DNA of 64,000 nucleotides from Halichondria panicea. Its lineage: Eukaryota > Porifera > Demospongiae > Suberitida > Halichondriidae. The position numbers and the translations under genes are program-made. Positions 19,451 to 30,759 of this stretch are shown here, piece by piece; within the stretch, counting starts at the first letter, position 1, and each line of letters begins with the position of its first letter. Location: contig NC_087389.1 of the NCBI RefSeq assembly GCF_963675165.1, forward strand, positions 2,452,001-2,516,000. Direction: 5' to 3'. The notes under the pieces are model-generated. The model saw only the letters and a list, made by a program, of their open reading frames with translations. It ran no database searches and was not told the origin of the DNA.

Positions 19451-20369
19451 TGATGCTTTTTTCTGGGTATTTGCACTCATTTCGAGTGATCGGGGTCTGT
19501 ATACACATGTTTTTGAGGTATTTATATCACAGGATTGAGTTTTACCATTGTAAGAAAACCAGCAAATCAACAACGACTCCTCACCATAAGCCTGCCCTAG
19601 CAAACTCTATTCCAACAGGTTAGTGTGCCAATTTTGCTGTATAGTCCCCTGGTACGGTGTACCGGTGTACAACCTAAGACATTTTCTCGACACAAAACTT
19701 CCGCTGACTTCTTCTCAGCCGGACGGCCCATGTCTGCTTGCTTGCTTGCACCTGTACCTGGAGGGTCACACACCTGGAGGGTCACACCATAGTATGTTTG
19801 TCTCCGAACATCTAGAGCGGCATCTAGTCCGAGTCCGTCCTCTCCTGACATAACTTCTAATTTGACTTCTAATTTAAATTACCTGTCTAGCTCATCCTTG
19901 AGGGCTCATCTTCGAACCTAGGTTGGTAACGTCATAAGCAGCGTCATGTAAGCCGGTGCACTCACAGAATAAGCACAGTATCTTGAACATAGTTAATTGT
20001 ACCTTCTCTCTCTGGAACATAGTTATTATAATATACAAATTCTGCAGCTTCCATCAGCCTGCAGTTTTAACCCAGGGTGGAGGTGGCATCAGCTTACAAT
20101 ATACAATATATAATTATGTCAATATTGTAATTATGTCATTATTGTTTTTCGTCTTCGTCCAGTAGTTTCGTCCAGTTGTGTGTTGTGTGTGCATGCATGT
20201 GACACTCGATTACACAACACTTAACGCAGCTAGTCCATGTTGCAATCAACTTTTTGAGGTGTGTGTGATAGGGTGAATTGGATCCAAGTCGTCTGTAATA
20301 ATACCAAACAAACACCTCCAGGAGTTGTGCATGTGACCTATAATTATCGATAAAAATATGTTAGGCATA
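19451..20369. other. No gene seen
   Basis: Contains tandem CACACCTGGAGGGT copies near 19767-19795. The open frames on both strands at 19597-19853 overlap each other and lack motifs. Confidence 0.45.
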
Positions 20370-20662
20370 GAACTAGCCTATTTAGTTGTTTTGTGGTAGC
20401 ATGTACTGTAGTTTTCATCACGTAAGCATTTGTTGTGGAACAAAAAAAGATGGCGTTTTTACACATACACTGCGTCGAACCACTCGTCGAACCACCCATA
20501 TGCTACCCCATATGCTACATTTAGGCTAAACAAGCCGCGCAAGCACCCACCGAACACACTGTTTTTTCACTTTAACGGTAGTGATAATTTTGTTGTGAGC
20601 ACTCAGCTGCTCTTTCACGTGGTATTTTGGTACGCTTTGAAAAGTGACCGTTTCGTAGTACA
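20370..20662 (-). repeat. Long inverted repeat, right arm
   Basis: Partner of 17038-17370; see that entry. Contains local duplications GTCGAACCACTC and CATATGCTACCC that are absent from the left arm. Confidence 0.7.
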
Positions 20663-20989
20663 ACCTCAGCGAGGTTCTAGGGCTACTATACAGTTAGAAT
20701 AACAGGTAAGAGGAATGGACGGGGGACGTCATATTACGCCACAAATAAGATGAAAGATGCATGAATTTTAACTCAAGATTGATATTAAATACATCCACAC
20801 AAATCACACAAATATTATATACAAGGACATACACACATACACTATTTTATACACATACACCATTGTATTGTTTCGAGCATCGACACTGAGGTTCAAGTGA
20901 CACCAACTTATTTTATTTTCAAGCGAACATGCAATTGCAGTGAGAGTGAAATGAGTGATGCAATTGTTGCAGCAGCGATCTTTCTGGAA

Positions 20990-22314
20990 GAACGAATCTT
21001 CTTGAGCTTCAAAACGATCCACCGGTGGAGTTCCTGGGAGGAGACTTGCCTTTACACCTTGTGAGACACTTGTGATTGTAGTTTACTTAATCGTCAGCTG
21101 TTATTTTCTTAGTGGTTGATGACATGTAGAAAGGAGCCAGATTCCAGATCAGTTGACTCAATTAACACAGTGTCGCCTGGTAAGCAAAAAAATATATAAT
21201 TCAATACAATCAATCAACAGATCCTGATAATGCCTCTCTACCAAGAACTGTTCAGGTACATGTTTAGTAATTGTGTACTGTTAGTAATTGTGTACCGTAA
21301 GGCATTTACGTAGCATTCTTATAGATTACTGTCAGCTCACCCAGTAAGCAAATCAGTCACGAAGACTGTTGACAGCAGCCTGAGGAAGGTTGCACAAGTA
21401 CTGGCAGGTGGTCACCTTCCGTCCATCGCCAGAGCTGTATTTTCCGTGTCAGAGTTGAGAGAGTTGCTCTTAGAGAAGTTTATCAGTCTCCTTAATGATG
21501 AATGTGCTGCTCTGTTGCTCTGTGTAGAAAGTCCGGTGATGTCCCTTCCCTGTTCCGGAAGTTCCCTCTGGACACAGTTGATTCCTCCTTCTCCTGTGAG
21601 AGGTGCATTGATGAGCTGCGAGAGAAGGCTCCAAATCTCCTGAAGCTGATGGTATTCCTTGTTAGCAGGTCAGACCACAGAAATAAGACAAAGAAAGGAC
21701 CACCCCGACATCTGCATGGCTATCAGTGTCTTACTTAAGGAGCGGAATAGGGAAATGAGTGGACTCTAAACGTTCCTGTCACTCGTGCTCTTATCATCTA
21801 GAGTCAACAGAAAGGTGTGTGTGTGTGTGTGTTTGTGTTTTTGTGTGTGTGTGTGCATGCGTGCACAGAGTGGGATAGTTAGTGTATATGCAATTACACA
21901 TGTAAATGAAGTATACAAATGTATGTGTGTATAGTGTATAATTGTAACAGCAAGTACTGAAAATAGAATCATTGATAGAATCATTGCTGGGGCCTTAATT
22001 TTGATACGCAGGGTTACATACGTGTACAGAGATAGAGTTTAATATTCCCAGGTGTACACTCGGCTAAATCACCTGAATGTAACGCTCAGTTACACTGCGG
22101 TACTCGGGCTGGTCACACAAATCAGTGGGACCCCACTCAAGAAGTGGATCGATGATGGTGACTTGTTCAAGTTTGTAGGTGACAACGTCGACAAGACAAG
22201 AGGGGACATTAGGAGCGATCACCACAGCCAAATGATTAATATGTTCAGCCTCATAGCAGTTAAGTCTCGAGCAAAGGGTCCTTCTCCATTGTCTCAATTT
22301 AATCATAGATATAA
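20990..22314 (+). pseudogene. DUF6589-like gene A, N-terminal half
   Basis: Plus-strand exons read PDSRSVDSINTVSP (about 21130-21180), ITVSSPSKQISHE (about 21328), KVAQVLAGGHLPSIARAVFS and ELRELLLEKFISLLNDEC (21390-21510), then a KSGDVPSLFRKFPLDTVDSS exon with CERCIDELREKAPNLLKL (21530-21650). The diagnostic block is VYTRLNHLNVTLSYTAVLGL, then KWIDDGDLFKFVGDNVDKTRG and IRSDHHSQMINMFSLIAVKSR (22050-22270). GDNVDK and SDHH are hallmarks I associate with DUF6589 proteins of fungi and animals, whose function is unknown. Stops and frame changes occur near 21345, 21520 and 21725. The gene is cut by the P-like element at 22315 and resumes at 26873. Confidence 0.65.
21813..21860. repeat. (GT)n microsatellite
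   Basis: GTGTGTGTGTGTGT with TTTGTGTTTTTGTGT interruptions, inside an intron-like segment of DUF6589-like gene A. Confidence 0.9.
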
Positions 22315-22411
22315 GAGAGGGAGAGGGATGGGTAACGCAATGTAAAGGGCATTGACGATCCGCGTTTCGGTCAACAAACATGGCTAGCTAGTATAAACAG
22401 AAGCAGTACCA

Positions 22412-23438
22412 ATGGCCAGTGGAATAGTACGCAGCAATATAACTGCAATTGTTAGTGAGGCCCCTTCAAGTGGTGATCGTGGTCTCAAGTTAAAGCATCT
22501 TGGAGAGCAAATACTTGAGAGGAGTTGTGACAGAGAGAAAGGGCAGGAGGACTTCGACCATTTTTGTGATAATCTAGTTTCATGGTTACAAGAGAACATA
22601 CAGGCTACTGCAGGCAGGTATAAGGCTAAAAGTGGACAGAGAACTAAATTATGGACAACCTTTCATGAATTGCGTGTTCAGAGTAGTGGAATACTAAAAA
22701 CCAACTGGAATTGAGCGAAGAAGGTGACTGGTTATTGATGCAGCAAATAATTATTCCGAAGGGTGTTTGATGACTGTGTATGCAAGTATTTCACAGCTTT
22801 AGCTCCTAAAGTGGAGCAATCTGAAATACAAGTCATCCTGACTAGTGATGAACTTAATGCCTTAAGATATGCACGTGGATATGTAGCCCACTCTTTGCTA
22901 AAGAAATTCGAAAGACGAAAGAAGAAAGAGGCAAAGTTATTTCAATTCATAACCTGTCTGGGTGATATGGCTGTTGCAGGTGAAGGAGAAAGTGTACTGT
23001 CATACACAGAGAAATGGTTCGCTATTGTAATGGTTTGCTATTGTAAACCGAGGAGGACTCTTCCCATTAAACGATAACTCTTTCGCAATGTTTATAGAGA
23101 TTGAAAAATGTGTGCGGTATTACTTGCCCAAACATGTTTTGAGCTCTACTGCTGACAAACAAAGTTTTAAAAAAAATGTTCACAGCAAAGTGGTTGATAA
23201 TGATGAAATCCAATTTTACTGGACCCTGTTATCACAGGAGATTGACAACCCCCCCGATCATGCTCAAGAGTTACTTCAAGAAATTGTGAACTTATGGGTA
23301 ACTGTCAGAGGATTTTCACTTACAAACGAAAAGAGAAAAAGACAATACAAAAATCAACTGGCTTACGTAAAAGTATTAGTGGCACTTAATTTTAAAATCG
23401 ATTTTTTTTTTTTACTATTTACGTTTACGTTTAGGTAA
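22412..23438 (+). CDS. Companion gene of the P-like element, function unknown
   Basis: Starts MASGIVRSNITAIVSEAPSS 75 bp inside the left TIR. Main part: TSDELNALRYARGYVAHSLLKKFERR (about 22850-22920), then GDMAVAGEGESVLSYTEKWF, RGGLFPLNDNSFAMF, IEIEKCVRYYLPKHVLSS and LLQEIVNLWVTVRGFSL (to 23325). ALRYARGYV and RGGLF-ND recur in uncharacterised multicopy sponge and cnidarian proteins as I remember them; no enzyme motif is visible, and it is rich in helices and charged residues. The frame is broken near 22712 and near 23030, the latter by a tandem copy of TGGTTTGCTATTGTAA. Position between the TIRs, tail to tail with the transposase, argues that it belongs to the element. Confidence 0.6.
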
Positions 23439-23445
23439 GGGTGTA

Positions 23446-26290
23446 TCATCTAGTGTTATCACTGTAGTTCAGTCTCTTTCGCCTACAGTTGCCACGGATA
23501 GGATCTAAGGCTAAGGCCAAGGATTTTTGCACTCTAAGTGCTGCAGCATTATGTACACATTGATGCATGGGACACATTGATGCATGGGTTTTCATGGGTT
23601 TTCATTTCTCCTTCCTCGGGCTCTCTGTTTCCCAAAGTAGTTCTCAATTGGGTCTTGTGATATTCTCTCGCTCAAAAAGTACAATGATTCAGAATTTTCT
23701 GTAGACGTTTCTGACAAGATATACTTCGTCATCTCGACAAAAGACTTAACTGAAAAAAAGTTGAATTCATAAACAAATAAAATTACTCTTGATAATTGTA
23801 TATACCAGTAATTTGAAGGCCTTCCATGGTTTCCCTTGACAACATCATCTTGTTCTGATCTTGGGCTCTGAGATCTGTGTCTTTCACAGAATCTTTAAGG
23901 TACTTCAAAAATTCAGATTGTAGCCACTGTAATCAACACAAGTGAATCGTACATAACTTTTAATGCTGGAACTGCATGCGTACGAAACTTACCTCAAGCC
24001 GTTCATCTTCAATAGATGTGTAAGGCTTCAAATTAGGTTTCTTTTTTTTCCGCCATTCTGTGGTACTTCTGACATTCATGCAGTCAAAAAACTTGTCAAA
24101 GTATGACACAAACTTTTGAGTCTCAGTAGTAGAGGGATCGTTATAGTATGAGAACGCACTCGCAACACTCTGGCTCAACACCTATAAAAGAAGTACGAAG
24201 TGATAAAACAGAAGCAATTGGCAATTAAGCACGTACTTGAGCAGCTAGATCAACCCTCATACGAGAAAACGATGTAAGCTTTAGATGTTCAAACTTCAGC
24301 TTGGGGAGAATTGATATACCCCGGGAGGTGGCTGCCATCCCAGATACTTTGTCATAAACAGTCCACAGTTGCTTCCACTCGATGAACTGCCCATTGATCT
24401 ACATGTATACACATAATTGAGTAATACAAAAAATGCCATGCCTATACGTACACAAATTAACATCATTATACTTACCACCATGTGGCGAGTCCCAGTTATT
24501 CCTGATTTAGACCAACAGTTGCGGACTGTCTTGATCAAATGAGGTGGGTCAACAAAGAAGAAAAGAGATCTTTGGCCATCACATGAGTATGGATTAGGAG
24601 CTTTGTATGATACTGCAGACTTATCAATGTTAAACATAATTTTTATTGAACAGTTTTCTGTTAGGACTTGCACCATCCGCAGTAATTGAGATGATTTTAA
24701 TCCCTCTGGATTCTAAGCAATACAGGGCTTCATCGATAATAGGGAACATCAAGTCAGCTGTGATTCCCCTTGTACCAAAGTGAGCATTTGGAAATTCTAG
24801 CAATGTTCCACGCACCATTATTGCAAGGACATACTTCGCAAAAGGGGGATGTTCTTCTTGTTCTAGTCGAAGCAGGTCGTCATTTATAGTTCCCAGTTGT
24901 GTGAAACCAATGATCTTTCCCGAGTACTTGTTGAACACCAATCCTTCCTTAATCTTCATTTCATCTAACAAGATACAAAAAAACTTCCTGTTTTCAGGTA
25001 AACGAAGCAAAGAAATTTCTTGAGTGAGTTGCTCATCTACTTCATCTTGGAACCCGGTCTTTATTTCAAAGTAGTTGGCGTAGGGGATTTATAAATCGGA
25101 ACATTTATAAATCGGAACAGAGCCCAGTGGGGGCGCAATGACACTTACTGGTGATTGGACAGGAATGATGCAGAATAGCTACATTGTCATGACCCGATCG
25201 TACCGAGCATGCCACATGTCCTGGCACAGGTTGTAGTTGGTGTAGTCCCTTAGGGTTCTTTCTGAAGGGAGCTTTATAAATCCACTACTCCTCATCGCCC
25301 GATAAGAACAGCCAGACATCAACGATAAATTCAAACACCACTTTATCATGGCAGGATGCCATCGCATTTGCTTTGCGTCTGCCAATGATGCTGCCTTGAA
25401 CTGCTCCTCCCAAAACAGCCGAGCAAAACTTCCTTCAGTGTAAACATGATTAATTCGCTCTTGGTTATCCTTCATGATACTAGTAAGATCTGAGTGCAGT
25501 CCATCATCAATAGTTTCTCCGAACCTTTCACTCATCTCTTTTATTTTCTCTCTAAGCTTCCTTACTTGTTCCGTGGTTGACCGAACTTTGTTTCGTAACT
25601 TCGAGATCTTTCTTGTTTTCTGTGGCGTGTCTAAGTATCGCTCATTGATATGACTGGATGCAGATAGATGCAGATATATTCACAGAGAATTTTTTGGTCC
25701 ATCGACTATATATCCCACGGAGATTGTCTCTGTACCGTTTGCAATCATCACACTTCGTAAAATGGCCAATAATTTGGCACTTGGATGTGCGGATTGTCTC
25801 CAAATAAGTGGTTCCATTTAGTTCAATTGGGGAGCTATCAAGGAAGGCCACACTTTCACCATGGCTAGACATTATTTTCCCTTTCTTTGCTCGGATCATT
25901 TCAATAAAGTTACTGTCTGGTTGGCCAGCACAAATAGGCAAGCAGTCCAATGCCTTTAATAAATCAGGGACTCGGTCTGGCATCAGCTGTGAGGGAAATT
26001 CCTTCAATGCATCACATTTGCTTGGGTCCATCTGGTTTTTATAAACATAAAGAACCCAGGAAAAATCATCAAATACATTCAAACTGTGACTAACAGCCAT
26101 TGGAGAGGCACTGCTACAAGACACTGCTTGAGATAGCTTACAAAACGTGTGTTTTCCATTCACTTTTTGTTGAGTCCATCCCATCGGGAGGGGTACTACA
26201 GACAGATCGGAGTTACATGGAGGTAGAGGTGGGGGTGGGGAGGCAGATTTGCAGCATTTTGTTCTCCGCTTGCCGAGGCATGCCTACAAT
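23446..26290 (-). CDS. P-element-type (THAP9-like) transposase
   Basis: Minus-strand multi-exon gene. Order: a proline-rich start and GWTQQKVNGKHTFCKLSQ (about 26170-26230); a coiled-coil RKISKLRNKVRSTTEQVRKL (about 25580), where P transposases have their leucine zipper; a helical block RWHPAMIKWCLNLSLMSG with SGFIKLPSERTLRDY; FFCILLDEMKIKEGLVF with the first catalytic Asp (about 24970); IKIISITADGASPNRK with the second Asp (about 24680); FVDPPHLIKTVRNCWSKSGI (about 24500); SYFDKFFDCMNVRS; and ISQDPIENYFGKQRARG with the likely catalytic Glu (about 23640). No THAP zinc finger is visible at the N-terminus. Frame breaks near 25660 (duplicated GATGCAGATA) and the 154-bp insertion at 25079 mean this copy is probably dead. 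Confidence 0.8.
25079..25232. mobile_element. 154-bp insertion flanked by 8-bp direct repeats
   Basis: GTAGTTGG occurs at 25071-25078 and 25233-25240, and the DNA between them interrupts the P-like transposase exactly where the family reads on without a gap. No splice signals sit at the junctions. An 8-bp duplication fits a hAT- or P-type miniature element. Terminal inverted repeats are not obvious. Confidence 0.45.
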
Positions 26291-26872
26291 TTGAGTACCA
26301 ATAATAGATTTGTAATTATTGGTTATTATCAATAGAATTTTGGATACTTAAAAAAGAGTTTTGTTACTAAGTAATGTGCTCATACGATGAATCAACTACC
26401 ATGGAATATAAAGAGTTATTCACAATTTCTCAAAATACACAAAGCATGCTATGTTAAAACATGCTGGACACATCCAAAAATGACAATTTCAGACCATTGA
26501 AAGGCCTAAAACTTTGGCTTTTACTTGCATACAATGCCTGAGCTACTGAACAACAAATCTGTCAGCTTACTTTGTAATGTAGACACAGCCTCTTCTAGTA
26601 GCAGGTACCAAAAGTCACTAGATCACAGCCGAAACGAAATAAAACACTCGATTACTGCCTTCTGAAAGCTTCTGGACTTCTGGTACACTTAGCAATGCTT
26701 CCTAATGGTGCTCAGCCTATCCTTAGAACACATTATGGATGAACTAGGGAGCTATACAAAACGTTCCCGCTTAGTTGGCGGGGCAACTGGAGGCGAAACG
26801 CGGATCAACAGACATGCATTAACACAGAAGTGATTGTGCGCACGTGATCCGTTTCCCATCCCTTTCCCTCTC

Positions 26873-28310
26873 CTCCTGACATATCCAAGGACAATCCATC
26901 GAAGGCGGTGCTCGTTAGTCGTGTGTTGTGTGACCACATGAAGGTGTTCCGGTCTCAGAGAGCCAAGCACATTCCACATCCACAAAGTGCTGAAATGGCC
27001 AAGAAATCTGACGTCATAGTGCTCCACAAGAACGAGACAAAGCGAGCGGATATGATCAACATCATGATGGCATCGCAGGAGTTTCTTGGCAAAGAGTACA
27101 CACAGAGAGTGGCGTCAGGTGGGACGGTCGAGAGAGATGCTGACACACCTGAGGAGGGATTGGATCATCTAGAGCCAGTGGCGGGGAGGACCTCATGAAC
27201 TTTCTGATGGATATAGTACAATCATGTAAAATTAAACATAACGGTAAATTTATGATTAAATACATGTACATGTACACACGTGCAAAAGTATACTCTAATT
27301 AATGCCCTTGAGTGTACATGTATGTACTGCAGTAAATATGCACAACCAAACGTACATATATGTACACATGATTATACTAATTATGTACACTTTATGTACA
27401 CTTTATTATGTAGTGTGGAAGGGAGTGTGTGGAAGGAGATTAGTTCCGTTGATTTCGCCACTCTCAGTCTCAGAATCGGACGTCGGCCATGCATTCCTCT
27501 TTTGATGGACTGATGACAATCTTTAAAAGTCACCTCATTACAGCGGGGTGTATCGAGGTTGACGTCAGCAGTATGGACGATGATCTCCCTCCAACGGTAG
27601 AGGTTCCGTTAGTGTCTGACGTGGCATCAAAGGGGTTCACGATTGTGTCAGAGGCAGTACTGAGATTGCCTGTTGAGGACAGTAACGATAGAGTCCACAA
27701 CTACAGTCGAGTCCTGTGCCTGTGCCATCTAACGTCCCTAGCCATGGAGTTCACTGATGCTTGGAGTGAAGGTGGAGTTCTCTGGAAGTGTTGCTGCTTC
27801 ATTTCTTTGCCGGGAGACGAACCAAGTACGCACTGGAGGCTCTCAGGATTCAGGTGCAGTTGGCTACTCTCTCGGTTCACCAGCTGACCTGGGGGAGATT
27901 CGTGAATACACATGGCGGGAATATCCCATGTGATTTACATAATGAACATGTAAACATCACGGAGACTGCCAGTACACGAGCGGCAAGGAGTGTCACTACA
28001 ATATCTCACCTGGTCGAGTCGTTTGATTCCGAGATGGGGATCCACCCAGAATCATCGGCCCACTCGAGAAAGTCCACTCAAGAAAGTCCATTGTGACGGC
28101 ACTTCAGAACCAGAAGATCTTGGAAGTCCAGACCGAGCCACGATGTCACAGTGGATTCAAGAATATCACTCCAAACCCTCTCAACTCCCTCAACTGTACG
28201 AAGCTGGAGGAATGGATTGTCAGCAAGTTGAAACACTTCAACAAGCTGATAGTTATCACAACCCTTACAAATTGGAGTTTGAGCTTACTAGATTATGAGG
28301 AATTATGAGG
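26873..28310 (+). pseudogene. DUF6589-like gene A, C-terminal half
   Basis: Continues directly from the P-like element with VLVSRVLCDHMKVF and AKHIPHPQSAEMAKKSDV (26900-27020), then DTPEEGLDHLEPV (about 27150). After an intron-like gap comes the second half: FDGLMTIFKSHLI (27495), a conserved VHNYSRVLCLCHLTSLAMEF-TDAW block (27700), then after a frame change TKYALEALRIQVQLATLS, VHQLTWGRFVNTHGG and NIPCDLHNEHVN (27810-27955) and ETASTRAARSVTTISHLVES. The NTHGG-NIPCDLHNEHVN stretch is the most recognisable DUF6589 C-terminal signature. Several frames are needed to read it. It converges on the RecQ-like fragment at 29043-29330. Confidence 0.65.
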
Positions 28311-28348
28311 ATGAGTGTAAAATTGATTTCGACTCACTTATAGTGAGT

Positions 28349-28826
28349 CGGGTGCATGTGGGCTACTGGCTTAAAAAAAACGAGATGAAGCTCTTGGAAA
28401 CTGGCCTATAATTATACTGGCCTATAATTATACTACTTACAACATGTTGTACATAGTTATACATAAATTATACATGTACGAACAGCACATACATTTGTAT
28501 ACATGTACATGTAAGAACTATAGCTCCCACCTTTTATGTGTTGAATATGTGTTGAATATACTGACCACTCGAGGTAGTCACATAGACATGGAATGCATCG
28601 TGACGGCACTTCAGAACCACCAGAAGTTCTTGGAAGTCCATGCCAGACCGATGTCACAGCGAAATTAGGGCGGATCCACTCTTAACTTCCTCAACTGCAC
28701 AAACCTGTACCTGAATACAAATAGATTACCTACATGTAACACTTTGCATAATTATAGGCCAGTTTCCAAGACACCATGAGGTACAGCCTTTTCATCTCGT
28801 TTTTTTTTAAGGTACTTCGCCAGTAG
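28349..28826. repeat. Inverted repeat pair flanking 0.35 kb
   Basis: 28349-28425 (GTGGGCTACTGGCTTAAAAA … GGAAACTGGCCTATAATTAT) is repeated in reverse complement at 28742-28826 with small insertions. The spacer contains a second, degenerate copy of a DUF6589-like tail segment (GTGACGGCACTTCAGAACCA at 28080 and 28598). Looks like a small foldback element or a rearranged end of the DUF6589 locus. Confidence 0.6.
28590..28670 (+). pseudogene. Duplicated DUF6589-like tail fragment
   Basis: VTALQNHQKFLEVHARP parallels MTALQNQKILEVQTEP at 28093. Only this short block is duplicated. Confidence 0.5.
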
Positions 28827-29042
28827 CCCACAAGCACCACCTCTTAAGCTTACACGAACATGTCACCTTTTGGAGAACGTTGCCTTGCAGTTGTCGCAGC
28901 ATCTCAATCTGTCACGACTGTCAACGACTGTCAATACCCTCAGCAATCAGGTTCGAAGTAATGGAGAAGGAAATACCTCCGACAGATCTCAGTGTTCTCC
29001 AGGTACCGTCTCACCGTAGCCATCTCTACACCGTAGCCATCT

Positions 29043-29330
29043 CTACACTCTTGTGATCCTGGTCCGGGGAACATCAGACGGCCTCCAGTATATAGTGGAA
29101 GTTGACGACTCTACCACACTCCTGGAAGTAGTCATATTGATGGACCGAGGAGCACCATAGCGTATCGTCTGAGTGAGGCCAACACAATCGATTCCCATGC
29201 CTAATGCCATCGTAGCAAACACAACACGAACGACACCATCATCCTTTGTCAAACTTGCAATTATAACATCCTGACCGGCGACTTGCTTTGCGGGTCTTGT
29301 AGGCAGGGTTTGTGTGTGTGTGTACATATA
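29043..29330 (-). pseudogene. RecQ-like helicase fragment, C-terminal motifs
   Basis: Minus-strand reading DGVVRVVFATMALGMGIDCV followed by TIRYGAPRSIN, then, after damage, STIYWRPSDVP. ATMALGMGID is superfamily-2 helicase motif V in RecQ form, and HYGAPRSI-type sequence precedes motif VI. The N-terminal ATPase part is absent here. The orientation converges on DUF6589-like gene A, mirroring the arrangement at 56732-57094, where only the N-terminal part of the same kind of helicase remains. Confidence 0.7.
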
Positions 29331-29639
29331 TGTGTGCCCTGACCGGCGACTTGCGACTTGCAGGGTTTGTGTGTATATGTGCCCTGACCGGCGACTTGCA
29401 GAAGATGGCTACGAAGGCACGCCCGTAAGGATTTTCACCAAAGAGCAACAACCACGTTCGATAAGGGATCCATCCCATCCATCCCAAAGTGTAGGCACAT
29501 GTTAGTGTAGGCACAATGTTAGATTCTCAGGTGCAGAAGACAATGGCCAGCAACCTCAAGGTGATCGAGTCTCTTTTTAAAGTACAATGACAAAGTTGTA
29601 CCTTTGTTCAGTTAGTACGGTTTCGTGCAGAGACGGACA

Positions 29640-30130
29640 AAGATCTAGCTAATCACCGTCCAAGGAATGCTCCCAAAACCATTCAAAATGAGCTCCTCAC
29701 AGTACAAAATCCGCACTGACATTTTGGAAGAAGTGAAATCTGCAAAGTTTTACTCCATCATAGCAGACGAGGTATCCAACAATGAAGAGCTGTCCCTTGT
29801 CATTCGATACATCCACTACATCCACGATGGGTTCTTCAAGTTGAGAGGATTACTGAAAAGTTTTGGGTAATGCCATTCTGAAGTGGCTCAGGGATCATAG
29901 TATCTCTCCAGCTGATATGCGTGGCCAGTGCTACGATGGAAAACATGTCTGGAGCTAGATCTGGAGCTAGATCAGGAGTAAAGCAGTTGTCCAGAAAGAG
30001 GCTGCACATCGGTTAAACCTTTCCATCGTCTCTGCATCGTCTCTGCCTGTGGTATCCATATCAGAATCATATGTGGGTGAGATTGCAAGGTTTTTCAGCT
30101 ACTCAGCTACTCACCAAAGCGACAACGGTT
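29640..30130 (+). pseudogene. hAT transposase fragment (ZMYM1-like)
   Basis: RTDILEEVKSAKFYSIIADEVSNNEELSLVIRYI (29712-29820; Asp in IIADE is the expected first catalytic residue), then in shifted frames AILKWLRDHSISPADMRGQCYDG (29875-29945), AVVQKEAAHRLNLSIVSASS and ESYVGEIARFFSYSA. This is the DUF4371/hAT core common to ZMYM1-like proteins. Stops and duplicated words (GGAGCTAGATC, CATCGTCTCTG) break it. The C-terminal dimerisation domain is missing. Confidence 0.75.
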
Positions 30131-30759
30131 GCTAGCACAGCAAGCAAAATGTGCATGCACAAGGTTGAACAATATTGTGATACTTCAAGTTATCAAGAGG
30201 AGTTCCAAAATCTTGATTTCACAAGTTTCCAAGCATGCCAAGTTTCCAAGGCTAGTTTCCAAGCATAATTTCCTAGGCAAAGTGTGCAACGTGAGTTTCC
30301 AAGCACACGTCAAGTGCACAAGTTTGTGTACACCCCGTGTACCGCTGAAAGACTATATAGACTAGCCTCGAAACCAGGCCACTACATGTAGACGATGAGG
30401 GGTACATAGGCGTGGCGGAATACTCCCCTCATTATCCACCTGAAGTTGCATGTTGAAGGTGTTTTCAAACAAAATCCGAAAAGTGATATATTGGGGGTAT
30501 GATCTACAGATATTCAAGGTTGATATTCAAGGTTAAAGACGAAACGTTGTGGACAGTTTACGTAGCTTCTAAGTGTCGCTCCAGTAAGTATCTCGCCCGA
30601 CCAACTGCACAGGAGGCTCTAGACTTGATTCTAGAAATTGTCATGTAGGCATTATAGGCATTATAAGTTATGTGGTCACACGTCACTTAATAATAATTTA
30701 CCAATTCGAACATGCATGAACATGCATGTATGAATAAAATGCAGTACGAAGAATTTACC
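30131..30759. other. No gene seen
   Basis: Contains four copies of AGTTTCCAAGCA-like words (30225-30305) and a CTAGCCTCGAAACCAGGCC motif (30361-30380) whose reverse complement recurs at 57265-57283. Confidence 0.45.

Larger units (their letters stand above)
22315..26872. mobile_element. P-element-like transposon with a second convergent gene
   Basis: Terminal inverted repeats: left 22315-22337 starts GAGAGGGAGAGGGATGGG and right 26849-26872 in reverse complement starts GAGAGGGAAAGGGATGGG. A second inverted pair lies inside, GATCCGCGTTTCG at 22357 and its complement at 26794-26806, recalling the subterminal inverted repeats of the Drosophila P element. The transposase gene runs on the minus strand and an unrelated gene on the plus strand; their stops are 7 bp apart (23438 and 23446). 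The element interrupts DUF6589-like gene A, whose coding resumes right after the right TIR. I could not define a target duplication. Confidence 0.75.

Noticed and set aside
22302-26885. 8-bp target duplication of the P-like element
   Set aside because: Flanks AGATATAA and CTCCTGAC do not match; other registers give only weak similarity (GATATA/GACATA).
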